A stretch of 12,136 nt of DNA. It comes from Comamonas sp. Its GTDB lineage: Bacteria > Pseudomonadota > Gammaproteobacteria > Burkholderiales > Burkholderiaceae_C. The DNA lies in contig JAFAIY010000424.1 in assembly GCA_019236485.1 (NCBI GenBank), forward strand, positions 1 to 12,136. The letters are read 5' to 3'. The translations under genes were made by a program, and so were the position numbers. Position 1 is the first letter of the stretch, and every line of letters starts with the position of its first letter. Shown piece by piece: positions 1-8,600 of this stretch. Under the pieces are notes generated by a model that worked only from the letters and a program-made list of their open reading frames with translations, was not told the origin of the DNA and searched no databases.

Positions 1-958
1 TGTCTCGGGCCTGCAGGATTTCGCGCGCGTGGTGCAGGAGCAGTTCGAGCTGTTTCTCGGCGATGCCTCGGCCGAGCAGGGGCGCGAGCGCTGGCAGCAG
101 GTCTACGAGCTGGATGCGGGCGACGGCGATGTGGTGCACAACAGCACCAGCCTGGTCATGCGCGGTGCCGAGCTGCCCGACGACCAGCGCCTGCTGGTCT
201 TCGACGACATCTCCGAGATCGTCTCCGCCCAGCGCGCCCAGGCCTGGGGCGAGGTGGCGCGGCGCGTGGCGCATGAAATCAAGAATCCTCTGACGCCCAT
301 CCAGCTGTCGGCGGAGCGCATGGCCATGAAGCTCACCGACAAGCTGCAGCCCACCGAGCAGGCGCTGCTGGCCAAGTCGGTCAAGACCATCGTCGATCAG
401 GTGGGCGCGATGAAGCGCCTGGTGGACGAGTTCCGCGACTATGCGCGCCTGCCTGCGGCCAAGCTCCAGTCCATGGACCTAAATGCGCTGGTGGCCGAGG
501 TCCTGCAGCTCTATGGCGAAGAGAATGCGACCGTCCGCGTGGAGGCCTCGCTGGACGAGAACTGCCCGCCGATTCGCGGCGATAGCCAGCAATTGCGCCA
601 GGTCATCCACAATCTTTTGCAAAATGCGCAAGATGCGACCGCGCAGAAGGCTCAGGAAACCGGGCAGACTCCGGGCATTGTCACCATAGAGACGCGCTGG
701 AACGATGCGGCTCAGCGGGTGCGGCTGAGCATCAGCGACAGCGGCACAGGCTTTGCTCCGAATATCCTGCAAAGAGCCTTCGAGCCCTATGTGACCACCA
801 AGACCCGCGGCACGGGCCTGGGCCTGGCCGTCGTCAAGAAAATTGCCGACGAGCATGGGGCCAGGGTGGACCTGGGTAATCGAGAGGAAGACGGAGTGGT
901 GCAAGGCGCGCGAGTGTCGCTATCATTTGTACCTAACGACCGTGTGCCGGCGGCTTGA
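1..958 (+). CDS. ntrY: NtrY-like sensor histidine kinase, C-terminal part (5' end outside the window)
   Basis: This is the kinase half of a membrane sensor that autophosphorylates on histidine and passes the phosphate to the regulator encoded just downstream. The frame is open to the left edge (first full codon at 2), so the GTG codons at 29 and 32 are internal. About 318 residues are visible, and the N-terminal sensor and membrane part expected for the roughly 700-residue family is missing. In order one sees the tail of a PAS-like segment (up to about nt 220), the H-box VAHEIKNPLTPIQLSAERM with phospho-acceptor His at nt 272-274, the dimerization helices, an N-box (HNLLQNAQDAT, near nt 607-640), G1 (SDSGTGF) and the FEPYVTTKTRGTGLGL G-box (near nt 780-830). 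The NPLTPIQLSAERM H-box is typical of NtrY. The regulator begins 40 nt after the stop, so the two are probably co-transcribed. The signal sensed cannot be read from this part. Confidence 0.93.
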   Translation, partial: VSGLQDFARVVQEQFELFLGDASAEQGRERWQQVYELDAGDGDVVHNSTSLVMRGAELPDDQRLLVFDDISEIVSAQRAQAWGEVARRVAHEIKNPLTPIQLSAERMAMKLTDKLQPTEQALLAKSVKTIVDQVGAMKRLVDEFRDYARLPAAKLQSMDLNALVAEVLQLYGEENATVRVEASLDENCPPIRGDSQQLRQVIHNLLQNAQDATAQKAQETGQTPGIVTIETRWNDAAQRVRLSISDSGTGFAPNILQRAFEPYVTTKTRGTGLGLAVVKKIADEHGARVDLGNREEDGVVQGARVSLSFVPNDRVPAA

Positions 959-998
959 TCCCGCCTCGCACACAGCACAGCAACAGGCTTAAGACAAC

Positions 999-1664
999 AT
1001 GGCAAACATACTGGTGGTCGACGACGAACTGGGGATCCGGGATTTGTTGTCGGAAATCCTCAACGACGAAGGTCATAGTGTGGACCTGGCGGAGAACGCC
1101 ACGCAGGCACGTGTGGCGCGCGCGACCAATGTCTATGACCTGGTCCTGCTCGACATCTGGATGCCCGATACCGATGGCGTGACCTTGCTCAAGGAGTGGG
1201 CCACGGCAGGCCAGCTCACCATGCCCGTCATCATGATGAGCGGCCACGCCACCATAGAAACCGCGGTCGAGGCCACGCGCATAGGCGCGCTGTCCTTCCT
1301 CGAGAAGCCCATCACCATGCAGAAGCTGCTCAAGGCCGTGGAGCAGGGCCTGGCACGCAATGCCGCCAGCCAGGCACCCGAAGCTGCCGCCGTGCCCAAC
1401 TCGGGCTCCGTGCCTTCCGCTGCCGTGAATGCGATGGCCCAGGCGGCCGAGGACAATATGCCGAACTCGCACCAGGGCTTCGACCTGGACCGGCCGCTGC
1501 GCGAGGCGCGCGACGGCTTCGAGAAAGCCTATTTCGAATTCCATCTGGCCCGTGAAGGCGGCTCCATGACGCGGGTGGCGGAGAAGACCGGCCTGGAGCG
1601 AACCCACCTCTACCGCAAGCTGCGGCAGCTGGGCGTGGACCTGGGCCGAAACCGTCGCGGCTAA
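999..1664 (+). CDS. ntrX: Short NtrX-like response regulator, receiver plus Fis-type HTH, no AAA+ domain
   Basis: This is the 221-residue partner of the upstream kinase. Residues 1-115 form a receiver domain: acidic pair D8/D9, phospho-acceptor D52 in LLDIWMPDTDG, S81 in MMSGHAT and K103 in LEKPI. Residues about 115-160 are a loose Ala/Pro-rich linker. Residues about 160-221 are a Fis/NtrC-type DNA-binding domain whose end (RVAEKTGLERTHLYRKLRQLGV) is of the NtrX type. Classical NtrX is about 450 residues, with a sigma-54-activating AAA+ domain between these parts. Here there is no Walker A, no GAFTGA and no room for one, and the frame is intact, so this is an architecture and not a frameshift. 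By inference it acts as an ordinary DNA-binding repressor/activator, like receiver-Fis regulators of the RegA/PrrA type. The Shine-Dalgarno is weak (AAGAC-like just upstream). No hairpin terminator is seen before the tRNA promoter. Confidence 0.88.
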   Translation: MANILVVDDELGIRDLLSEILNDEGHSVDLAENATQARVARATNVYDLVLLDIWMPDTDGVTLLKEWATAGQLTMPVIMMSGHATIETAVEATRIGALSFLEKPITMQKLLKAVEQGLARNAASQAPEAAAVPNSGSVPSAAVNAMAQAAEDNMPNSHQGFDLDRPLREARDGFEKAYFEFHLAREGGSMTRVAEKTGLERTHLYRKLRQLGVDLGRNRRG

Positions 1665-1713
1665 GTTTTTTCAAGAAATTTAGCGTTTTCGGATTTGGGG
1701 TTAAAACTTTGCA

Positions 1714-1719
1714 TATAAT
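1714..1719 (+). promoter_or_regulatory. -10 box of the tRNA-Phe promoter
   Basis: A perfect TATAAT lies in an AT-rich patch between ntrX and the tRNA, in otherwise GC-rich DNA. No good -35 hexamer is present at 16-18 bp spacing; the nearest TTG-containing options sit at wrong distances. A TG lies one base too far upstream for a canonical extended -10. Transcription would begin near 1726, about 28 nt before the mature tRNA. Assignment to the tRNA is by position. Confidence 0.6.
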
Positions 1720-1725
1720 CGTGGC

Positions 1726-1745
1726 TTCAGCAGCACAACGCTGAA
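1726..1745 (+). other. Small hairpin in the tRNA-Phe 5' leader
   Basis: TTCAGC (1726-1731) and GCTGAA (1740-1745) form a perfect 6-bp inverted repeat around an 8-nt loop. It sits at the predicted 5' end of the primary transcript, between the -10 box and the tRNA. It may shape the leader removed by RNase P, or it may be chance. No function is established. Confidence 0.4.
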
Positions 1746-1753
1746 ACACAAAA

Positions 1754-1829
1754 GGCCCGGTAGCTCAGTCGGTAGAGCAGAGGATTGAAAATCCTTGTGT
1801 CGGCGGTTCGATTCCGTCCCAGGCCACCA
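1754..1829 (+). tRNA. tRNA-Phe (anticodon GAA)
   Basis: The 76-nt cloverleaf reads directly. The acceptor is 1754-1760 with 1819-1825. The D arm is GCTC/GAGC (1763-1766/1775-1778). The anticodon stem is 1780-1784 with 1792-1796 around loop TTGAAAA, with anticodon GAA at 1787-1789. The variable loop is 1797-1801. The T arm is 1802-1806/1814-1818 around TTCGATT, and ACCA is encoded at 1826-1829. It decodes UUU and UUC. Oddities: position 5 is C (1758) opposite A68 (1821), a C-A mismatch in the acceptor stem, and the T stem contains one G-U pair. The gene has its own promoter-like -10 and a strong terminator, so it is likely a single-gene unit. Confidence 0.97.
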
Positions 1830-1835
1830 AGATGC

Positions 1836-1867
1836 AAAACCCAGATCGCTTCGGTCTGGGTTTTTTG
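1836..1867 (+). terminator. Intrinsic terminator of tRNA-Phe
   Basis: AAAACCCAGA (1836-1845) pairs perfectly with TCTGGGTTTT (1855-1864) around a 9-nt loop that can add a C-G pair. A T-run begins at 1861 and continues as TTTTTTGTTTT. It lies six bases after the CCA end. The A-rich left arm also makes it a plausible terminator in the reverse direction. Confidence 0.9.
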
Positions 1868-1923
1868 TTTTGTGCGTCCGAATTCCTAGGGTACGGCTGT
1901 GCAGGCGAACGCGCTTCCAGCAT

Positions 1924-1949
1924 TGCAGCGGCCGGCGCCGGCTCCTGCA
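1924..1949. repeat. GC-rich palindrome between tRNA-Phe and recC
   Basis: The 12-bp perfect palindrome GCCGGCGCCGGC (1931-1942) is flanked by the matching arms TGCAG (1924-1928) and CTGCA (1945-1949), giving a 26-bp imperfect palindrome. A related GCCGGCATGC follows at 1981-1990. The position upstream of recC would suit an operator or a structured leader, but high GC content makes chance palindromes common. No recC promoter hexamers could be recognised nearby. Confidence 0.35.
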
Positions 1950-2004
1950 TGCTTCCAAGGTGCTGGGTATGGAGTCGACGGCCGGCATGCGTGAGCTGCT
2001 TTGG

Positions 2005-2042
2005 TTTTGATAGCGGCTTCGGGCTGCGCCCAGATAGCCTCC
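2005..2042. repeat. Possible degenerate GATAGC-type intergenic repeat
   Basis: TTTTGATAGC (2005-2014), a short GGGC/GCCC hairpin (about 2021-2031), and a second GATAGC at 2033-2038 resemble the GATAGC/AGCGCT element seen downstream of recD (11784-11827). From memory, related short elements are scattered between genes in Comamonadaceae. This copy is weak and lacks the AGCGCT arm. Confidence 0.3.
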
Positions 2043-2070
2043 AACCGTTAAGCTAGTGTCTTCACAAGGC

Positions 2071-2077
2071 AGGGGAG
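2071..2077 (+). promoter_or_regulatory. Ribosome binding site that decides the recC start
   Basis: AGGGGAG lies 5 nt before the GTG at 2083. The alternative upstream GTG at 2056 in the same frame has no purine-rich sequence ahead of it. This favours the shorter RecC. Confidence 0.6.
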
Positions 2078-2082
2078 CGGGT

Positions 2083-5000
2083 GTGGCAGCAGAGCAGCAA
2101 TCGACAGCGCAATGGCAACCGGGTCTGATCGCCCTGCATGGCAATCAGACCGAAGCCCTGGCCGATACCGTGCTGGCCTGGCTGGCCGCGCATCCGCTGC
2201 AGGCGCTGGAGCCCGAGATCGTGCTGGTGCAGAGCAACGGCATGGCCGAGTGGTTCAAGATGCGCATGGCCGAGCGCCAGGGCATATGTGCTGCGGCTCA
2301 GGTGGAGCTGCCCGCGCGCTTTGTCTGGCGCAGTTACCGGCAGATTCTGGGCCAGGCCGAGGTGCCGCGCGAATCGCCGTTGGACAAGACACCCATGATC
2401 TGGCGGCTGATGCGCTTGCTGCCGCTATGCCTGACCGAACCGGCCTTCGCGCCCATCGCCAACTTCCTGCGCCCCGGCGAGCCCCAGCGCCTGCTGCAGC
2501 TGGCCGAGCGCTTGGCCGATCTGTTCGACCAGTACCAGATCTACCGCGCCGACTGGCTGGCCGCCTGGGAGCAGGGCGAGGATGTGCTGCGCACACCGGG
2601 CCGCCCCGATGTGGCCGTGCCCGAAGGCCAGCTGTGGCAGCCCCAGCTGTGGCGCAGGGTGCTGGCAGAACTCAATGAGCAGGAGCGTGCCGCCACCCGC
2701 CCGGCCTTGCTGGCGCGCATTCTTGGGGCTTTGGACAGCGGCCAGCCTCCGGTCACGCCGCTGGCCCGGCGCGTGGTGGTGTTCGGCATGAGCCAGATGC
2801 CGCTGTCGCTGATGCAGTTCCTCAGCGGCATCGCCAGGCACAGCCAGGTGCTGATCGCCGTGCCCAATCCCTGCCGCTTTCACTGGGCCGATGCGATCGA
2901 CGGGCGCGAGCTGCTGCGCCAGCAGCGCCGCCGCCATGCCGACCGCGGCGGCCGGGATCTGGCGCAGATCCCGCTGGCGGCCATGCATGCCCACGCCCAT
3001 CCGCTGCTGGCGGCCTGGGGCCGGCAAAGCCGCGACTATGTGCGCCAGCTCGATGCCTTCGACACCAGCGGCGATACGGCCGTGCAATGGGGCTGGCCGC
3101 GCGTCGACGTATTCGAGGAAAGCGGCATCGAGGAGCTGGCCCAGGCGCCGCTGCTGCAGCAGGTGCAGCAGCGCATACGCGATCTGGTGCCGCTGCCCGA
3201 GCATCCGCGGCTGGAAATCCCCGCCGTCGACGACTCCGTGGTTTTTCACCAGGCCCATGGTCTGGTGCGCGAGCTGGAGGTGCTGCACGACCAGCTGCTG
3301 CACTGGCTGGCCCGTCCCGCCGCAGCCGGTCAGGCGGCGCTGGCACCGCGCGATGTGGTGGTCATGCTGCCCGCGATTGAAGAGGCCGCACCGGCCATAC
3401 GTGCCGTGTTCGGCCAGTATGGGCGCCATGATGCGCGCCATATTCCTTTCGATATCGCCGACGTGGGCGCGCGCGCCAGCAGCCCTCTGGTCGCGGCGCT
3501 GCAGTGGCTGCTCAAGCTGCCGCAGCAGCGCTGCCGCCTCAGCGAGCTCTGCGACCTGCTCGATGTTCCCGCCGTGGCCGCGCGCGTGGGCCTGAGGGCC
3601 GAGGATCTGCCCCAGCTCACGCACTGGATGGCGGGGGCCGGCATACGCTGGGGGCTCAATCACGAGCAGCGCTCCCGGTTGGGCCTGGAGGCCTGCGGCG
3701 ACCCGAACAGCGCCTGGTTCGGCCTGCGCCGCATGCTGCTCGGCTATGCGAGCGGCGCGGCCGTGGATGCGCAGGGCCTGGAGGCCGCTCAGGCTTTTGC
3801 GGGTATCGAGCCCTATGAGGAGGTTGGCGGGCTGACGGCCGAGCTGGCCGGCAGCCTGGCCAGCTTGCTGGCCCGCATGCTGCAATGGTGGCAGACGGCC
3901 GGTGAGGTCGCTGCGCCCCAGGTCTGGGCCCAGCGCCTGCGCGCCCTGCTAGACGATTTCTTTGTCGCGCAGAACGACGAGGACCAGGCCCTGCTGGCCG
4001 CGCTGGATACGGCGCTGGTGAGCTGGCAGAACGCTTGCGAGCAGGCGGGCTTCGAGAGCGGAATCCCGCTCGAGGTCGCGCAGGAGGCCTGGCTGCAGGT
4101 CCTGACCGAGCCGGCCCTGAACCAGCGCTTTCGCGCGGGCGGCGTGACCTTCTGCACGCTCATGCCCATGCGCGCGATTCCGTTCGAGGTGGTCTGCCTG
4201 CTGGGCATGAACGACGGCGACTATCCGCGCCGTGCCACGCGCGCGGACTTCGACCTGATGGCCCAGCCGGGCCAGCAGCGCCCCGGCGATCGCGCGCGGC
4301 GCGACGACGACCGCCAGCTCATGCTGGACGCGCTGCTGTCGGCCAGGCGCCGGCTCTACATCAGCTGGGCGGGCCGCCATGTGCGCGACAACAGCGAGCA
4401 GCCGCCCTCGGTGCTGGTCGCGCAGCTGCGCGACTATCTGGCCCAGGGCTGGCAGGGCGAAGCCGGCGGCGACCTGCTGGCCCAGCGCACGCAGCAGCAT
4501 CCGTTGCAGCCTTTCAGTCGCCGCTATTTCGAACCGGCCTCGGGACTGTCCACCTTCGCGCGCGAATGGCATGCGGCACACCGGCTTGGCGAGTCCGAGC
4601 CCAGGCCCGAGGTGGCGCCCTATGTGCCGGACCCCGAGGTACCGCTGACGCTGGCGCGGCTCGCCGATTTTCTGCGCCATCCCGCGCGCGTCTTTTTGCG
4701 CAACCGCCTGCTGGTGCGCTTCGAGCAGGAGGAGGATGTGGTGGAGGACGAGGAGCTGTTCACGGTGGACGGGCTCACCGCCTACGGCCTGGTGCAGCAG
4801 CTGCAGCAGGGCGTGCGCACGCAGCTCGCGCAGTCCTCAGCCGCGGGCCTCGATGTCCCGGCCCAGCTGCAGCGCGATGTGCAGCGGCTGGCGCGTGCCG
4901 GCGTGCTGCCGCTGGCGGGCCTGGGCGAGCGCGAAGCCCGCAGCCTGCTCGCGCAGACCGCGCCTTCGCTGCTGGCCTGGCAGCAGCAGATGCAGCAATG

Positions 5001-5622
5001 GCCGCAGGCCGCACTACGCCAGCGCCTGCTGCTGAGCGATGGCGAGCTGGTGTTGGACGACTGGATGGACGGGCTGCGCGAGCGCGATGCCGCGGCCGAA
5101 GGCCCGACCCGCTGCTGGTTCGCGCTGGAGCCGCGCAGCCTGCTGGGCCGGGACGGAGCGCCTCAGGCCTACAAGCTGCTGCCGGTCTATGTGCGCAGCC
5201 TCGCGCTGTCTGCCGCGGGCGCGCCGACGCAGATGGGCGTGATCGCGCGCGATGTGCTGCTCTGGATCGAGCCGCTGGATGCCGAGCTGGCCCGCACGCG
5301 CCTGCTGGCGCTGATGCGGCTGTGGCTGCAGGGCCAGAACGAGGCTCTGCCCCTGCCGCTCAGAAGCGCGGTGGCTGCGGCCACCGACGATCTGCGCGCC
5401 GCGGCCCAGGCCTACGAAGGCGGTTATATGAACGCCGGCGAGCGCGAAGACCCGAGCTGGGCCCGCTGCTATCCGGGCTGGGAGGATTTGATTGCCGATC
5501 TGCGTTTCCACACCCTGGCCAAGGAGGTCTATGGCCCGCTGCACGAGTGGCTGGCAACCCAGGTCCGGACCCAGCAGCTGCCGCAGCTCGAAGACCGGGA
5601 ACAGCAAGGAGAGCCGGCATGA
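2083..5622 (+). CDS. recC: RecBCD subunit RecC (Chi-recognising scaffold)
   Basis: RecC holds RecB and RecD together, splits the duplex and scans the 3' strand for Chi. The product from GTG 2083 is 1179 residues (1188 if GTG 2056 is used), against 1122 in E. coli. Family landmarks run the full length: an N-terminal LIALHGN strand, VQSNGMAEW (residues 49-57), LPARFVW (76-82), LADLFDQYQIYRADW (144-158), TFCTLMPMRAIPF and LLGMNDGDYPR (near 687-716), GDRARRDDD, and a C-terminal AYEGGYM. As expected for RecC, no intact helicase or nuclease motifs are present. By alignment from memory with E. coli RecC, most Chi-contact positions match (Q38, L64, W70, D133, L134, D136, R142, R186), but T40 is Asn and Q44 is Glu. 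It is the first gene of the operon, and its stop overlaps the recB start. Confidence 0.97.
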   Translation: MAAEQQSTAQWQPGLIALHGNQTEALADTVLAWLAAHPLQALEPEIVLVQSNGMAEWFKMRMAERQGICAAAQVELPARFVWRSYRQILGQAEVPRESPLDKTPMIWRLMRLLPLCLTEPAFAPIANFLRPGEPQRLLQLAERLADLFDQYQIYRADWLAAWEQGEDVLRTPGRPDVAVPEGQLWQPQLWRRVLAELNEQERAATRPALLARILGALDSGQPPVTPLARRVVVFGMSQMPLSLMQFLSGIARHSQVLIAVPNPCRFHWADAIDGRELLRQQRRRHADRGGRDLAQIPLAAMHAHAHPLLAAWGRQSRDYVRQLDAFDTSGDTAVQWGWPRVDVFEESGIEELAQAPLLQQVQQRIRDLVPLPEHPRLEIPAVDDSVVFHQAHGLVRELEVLHDQLLHWLARPAAAGQAALAPRDVVVMLPAIEEAAPAIRAVFGQYGRHDARHIPFDIADVGARASSPLVAALQWLLKLPQQRCRLSELCDLLDVPAVAARVGLRAEDLPQLTHWMAGAGIRWGLNHEQRSRLGLEACGDPNSAWFGLRRMLLGYASGAAVDAQGLEAAQAFAGIEPYEEVGGLTAELAGSLASLLARMLQWWQTAGEVAAPQVWAQRLRALLDDFFVAQNDEDQALLAALDTALVSWQNACEQAGFESGIPLEVAQEAWLQVLTEPALNQRFRAGGVTFCTLMPMRAIPFEVVCLLGMNDGDYPRRATRADFDLMAQPGQQRPGDRARRDDDRQLMLDALLSARRRLYISWAGRHVRDNSEQPPSVLVAQLRDYLAQGWQGEAGGDLLAQRTQQHPLQPFSRRYFEPASGLSTFAREWHAAHRLGESEPRPEVAPYVPDPEVPLTLARLADFLRHPARVFLRNRLLVRFEQEEDVVEDEELFTVDGLTAYGLVQQLQQGVRTQLAQSSAAGLDVPAQLQRDVQRLARAGVLPLAGLGEREARSLLAQTAPSLLAWQQQMQQWPQAALRQRLLLSDGELVLDDWMDGLRERDAAAEGPTRCWFALEPRSLLGRDGAPQAYKLLPVYVRSLALSAAGAPTQMGVIARDVLLWIEPLDAELARTRLLALMRLWLQGQNEALPLPLRSAVAAATDDLRAAAQAYEGGYMNAGEREDPSWARCYPGWEDLIADLRFHTLAKEVYGPLHEWLATQVRTQQLPQLEDREQQGEPA

Positions 5623-8600
5623 GCGCTAGCATCAATGAGAGCCAGCTGCTGAATGCGCTGGATTTTCCGCTCCGGGGCTCCAGGCTGATCGAGGCCAGCG
5701 CGGGCACGGGCAAGACCTGGACGATCGCGGCGCTCTATCTGCGCCTGGTGCTGGGCCATGGCGACGGCCTTGGCCGGCCGCTGATGCCGCCCGAGATCCT
5801 GGTCATGACCTTCACGCGTGCCGCCACGCGCGAGCTGTCGGACCGCATACGCGGCCGGCTGATCGAAGCCGTGCAATGCTTTCGCGGCGAAGCCGAGCCT
5901 GCGGAGCACGATAGCTTTTTGCGCGATCTGCGCGACGCCTATGCCGAGGGCACGGAGCGCGATACCGCGGCCTGGCGGCTCGACATGGCCGCGCAGTGCA
6001 TGGACGATGCGGCCATACACACCATAGACGCCTGGTGCCAGCGCATGCTGCGCGAACACGCGTTCGACAGCGGCAATCTGTTCGACGAAACGCTGGAACC
6101 CGACGAAAGCCAGCGCCAGACCGAGGCCGCGCAGGACTACTGGCGTCAGCAGTGCTATCCGCTGGCTGGGGAGCTGCTGGAGGAGGCGCTCCAGGTCTGG
6201 CCCGATGTGAGCCTGCTGGTCAAGGACATGCAGTCGCTGCTGCGCGAAAGCCTGGATGCTGAAGCTGGCGCCGGCACCCTGGGCGAGTGCATAGAGCTGA
6301 CCCGGCAGCAGCGCGCACAAAGGCTGGAGGAACTGGCCCAGGGCTGGTTTGACAAGGCCGAGCGCCTGCGGCTATGGCTGGACGGCCAGCTCGATGGCAA
6401 TGCCGGCCTGTGGGACAAGCGCAAGCTGCAGCCCCGCTACTACGGCGGCTGGTTTGCCGCCATCCAGTCCTGGGCGCAGGACCCGCTGAACATGGCGCTG
6501 GAGCTCAGCGATTCCGCGCGCAAGCGGCTGAGTCCCGAAGGCATGGCCGAGGCCTTCAAGGGCTCGACCATGGACCTGCTGCTGCCCACGGAGTTTGCCG
6601 AGCTGCAGCAGCTGCTGCAGGACATCTCCCGCCTGCCGTCCATGGGCGTGGCCCTGCGCCTGCATGCGGCGGCCAATGTGCAGCAGCGCCTGCTGTGGCT
6701 CAAGCGCCAGGCCGGCACTTTCGGCTTCGCCGACATGCTGCAGCGCCTGGACCGGGCCCTGGCAGGGGACAACGGCCCCGCGCTGCGCGCCGGCATCCTG
6801 GCCCAGTATCCGGTGGCGCTCATCGACGAGTTTCAGGACACCTCGCCGCTGCAATACCGGCTGTTCGACCAGATCTACCGCACGGCAGACAATGCGGCCG
6901 ACAGCGCGCTGTTGCTGATAGGCGACCCCAAACAGTCCATCTACGGCTTTCGCGGCGCCGACATCTACAGCTATCTGCAGGCGCGCGCGGCCACCGCGGG
7001 GCGGCACTATGTGCTGGGCACCAATTTCCGCTCCACCGTGGAGCTGGTCGCGGCCGTCAACCAATGGTTTGCGCAGGCCGAGCAGCGGCCCGGCGAAGGC
7101 GCATTCATGTTCCGCGCCGGGGCGCAGAACCCCCTGCCCTTCGAGCCCGTGGCGGCCAAGGGCCGCCGCGAGGTCTTGATGCAGGGCGGCCGGCGCATGA
7201 GCGCGCTGACCATCGCCTGGGACGGCAGCGCGGGCGAGCCGCTGAGCAATGACGATATCCGCCGCCGTGGCGCGGAGTTCTGCGCTGCGCAGATCGTGCG
7301 CTGGCTGATGGACGAGGGCACGGGCTTTGCTGAGGACGGCAAACCGCTGCAGCGCATTCGCCCCGCCGATATCGCCGTGCTGGTGCGCACCGGCAAGGAG
7401 GCCGCGGCCGTGCGCCGTGCCCTGGCCAGGCGCGCCGTGGCCTCGGTCTATCTGTCCGACCAGGATTCGGTGTTCGCCAGCGCCGAGGCCAGAGATCTGC
7501 TGCTGTGGCTGCGAGCCGTGGCCGCGCCGCTGGACGGCCTGGCCGTGCGCGCGGGGCTGGCCACGCCGCTCATGGGCCTGTCGTTCGAGGAGCTGGCCTG
7601 GCTGGCCAGCGACGACGAGGCTTTTGACGCGCGCAGCGAACAGCTCAAGGAGCTGCACAGCCTCTGGCTGCGGCTGGGCGTGCTGGCCATGCTGCGCCAG
7701 ACGCTGTACCGCCTGGATCTGCCCGCGCGCTGGCTGGCGGAAATGGGCGGCGAGCGGCGCCTGACCAACTATCTGCATCTGGCCGAGCTGCTGCAGGCGG
7801 CCAGCGCGCAGCTCGAGGGCGAGCAGGCGCTGATACGCTGGCTGGCCACGCAGATCGAGGCGCCGGGCGCCGCGGGCGAGGCGCAGATCGTGCGGCTGGA
7901 GTCGGATGCCGACCTGGTCAAGGTCGTGACCGTGCACAAGAGCAAGGGGCTGGAGTACCCCGTGGTCTGCCTGCCGTTTGGCGGCAGCTTCAGGCCCGTG
8001 GATGCCAAGGCCGCCTATCTGTCCCTGCCGGTGCAGGGCGCGGCCGGGCCGCAGCGCGAGCTGGTGCTCGACTATGACGCAGCACAGCTGGAGCGGGCCG
8101 ACCGCGAACGGCTGCGCGAGGACCTGCGCCTGTTCTATGTGGCCCTGACCCGGCCGCGCCATGCGCTGTGGCTGGGCCTGGCGCCCATGAAGCGCGGCAA
8201 CAGCAAAAGCTGCGCGAACGAGCAGGGCGCGGCCGGCTATCTGCTGGCCGGCGACAGCACGCAATCGGCAGATAGCTGGCGCGTCAGCGTGCAGGCTCTG
8301 GGCGATGACTGCGCGCAGATCGCCGTGGTCGACCTGCCTGCCGAGCTGCCCCTGGCCGAGCGCTATGTGCCGGCCCAGGAGCTGCCGGCGCTGCAGGAGG
8401 CGCCCGTGTATGCGGCCGAGTTCGACCGCCGCTGGGGCATTGGCAGCTTTTCCTCGCTGACGCGAGCCATGGCCGCGCCCAGCCTGCCCGTGCTGCCAGT
8501 GGCCGTCCAGCACCCCGCCGAGGATGAGCGTGCGTTGCAGGCCGTGGATGCCGCCGATGCAGCACTGGATCTGAGTGCTCTGGCCGACCTGCCGCTGGCG

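Noticed and set aside
487..494. E. coli-type Chi octamers GCTGGTGG (487-494 and 9583-9590, + strand)
   Set aside because: Two chance occurrences are expected in Leu/Val-rich, GC-rich coding DNA of this length. The Chi sequence of this organism is not known from the window.
1665..1700. Possible ntrX terminator (TTTTTTCAAGAAATT)
   Set aside because: The T-run is not preceded by a GC stem, and the TTTC/GAAA pair has too small a loop.
1701..2144. 147-codon minus-strand open frame across the tRNA
   Set aside because: It contains the well-known spurious translation of an antisense tRNA (WWPGTESNRRHKDFQSS), a common mis-annotation.
2425..3885. 486-codon minus-strand open frame inside recC
   Set aside because: Same shadow effect: low-complexity antisense product with no recognisable motif and no ribosome binding site.
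4035..5618. Upstream extension of the recB frame into recC
   Set aside because: The Ala/Arg/Gly/Pro-rich translation overlaps real RecC sequence. RecB homology begins just after the ATG at 5619, which has a good ribosome binding site.
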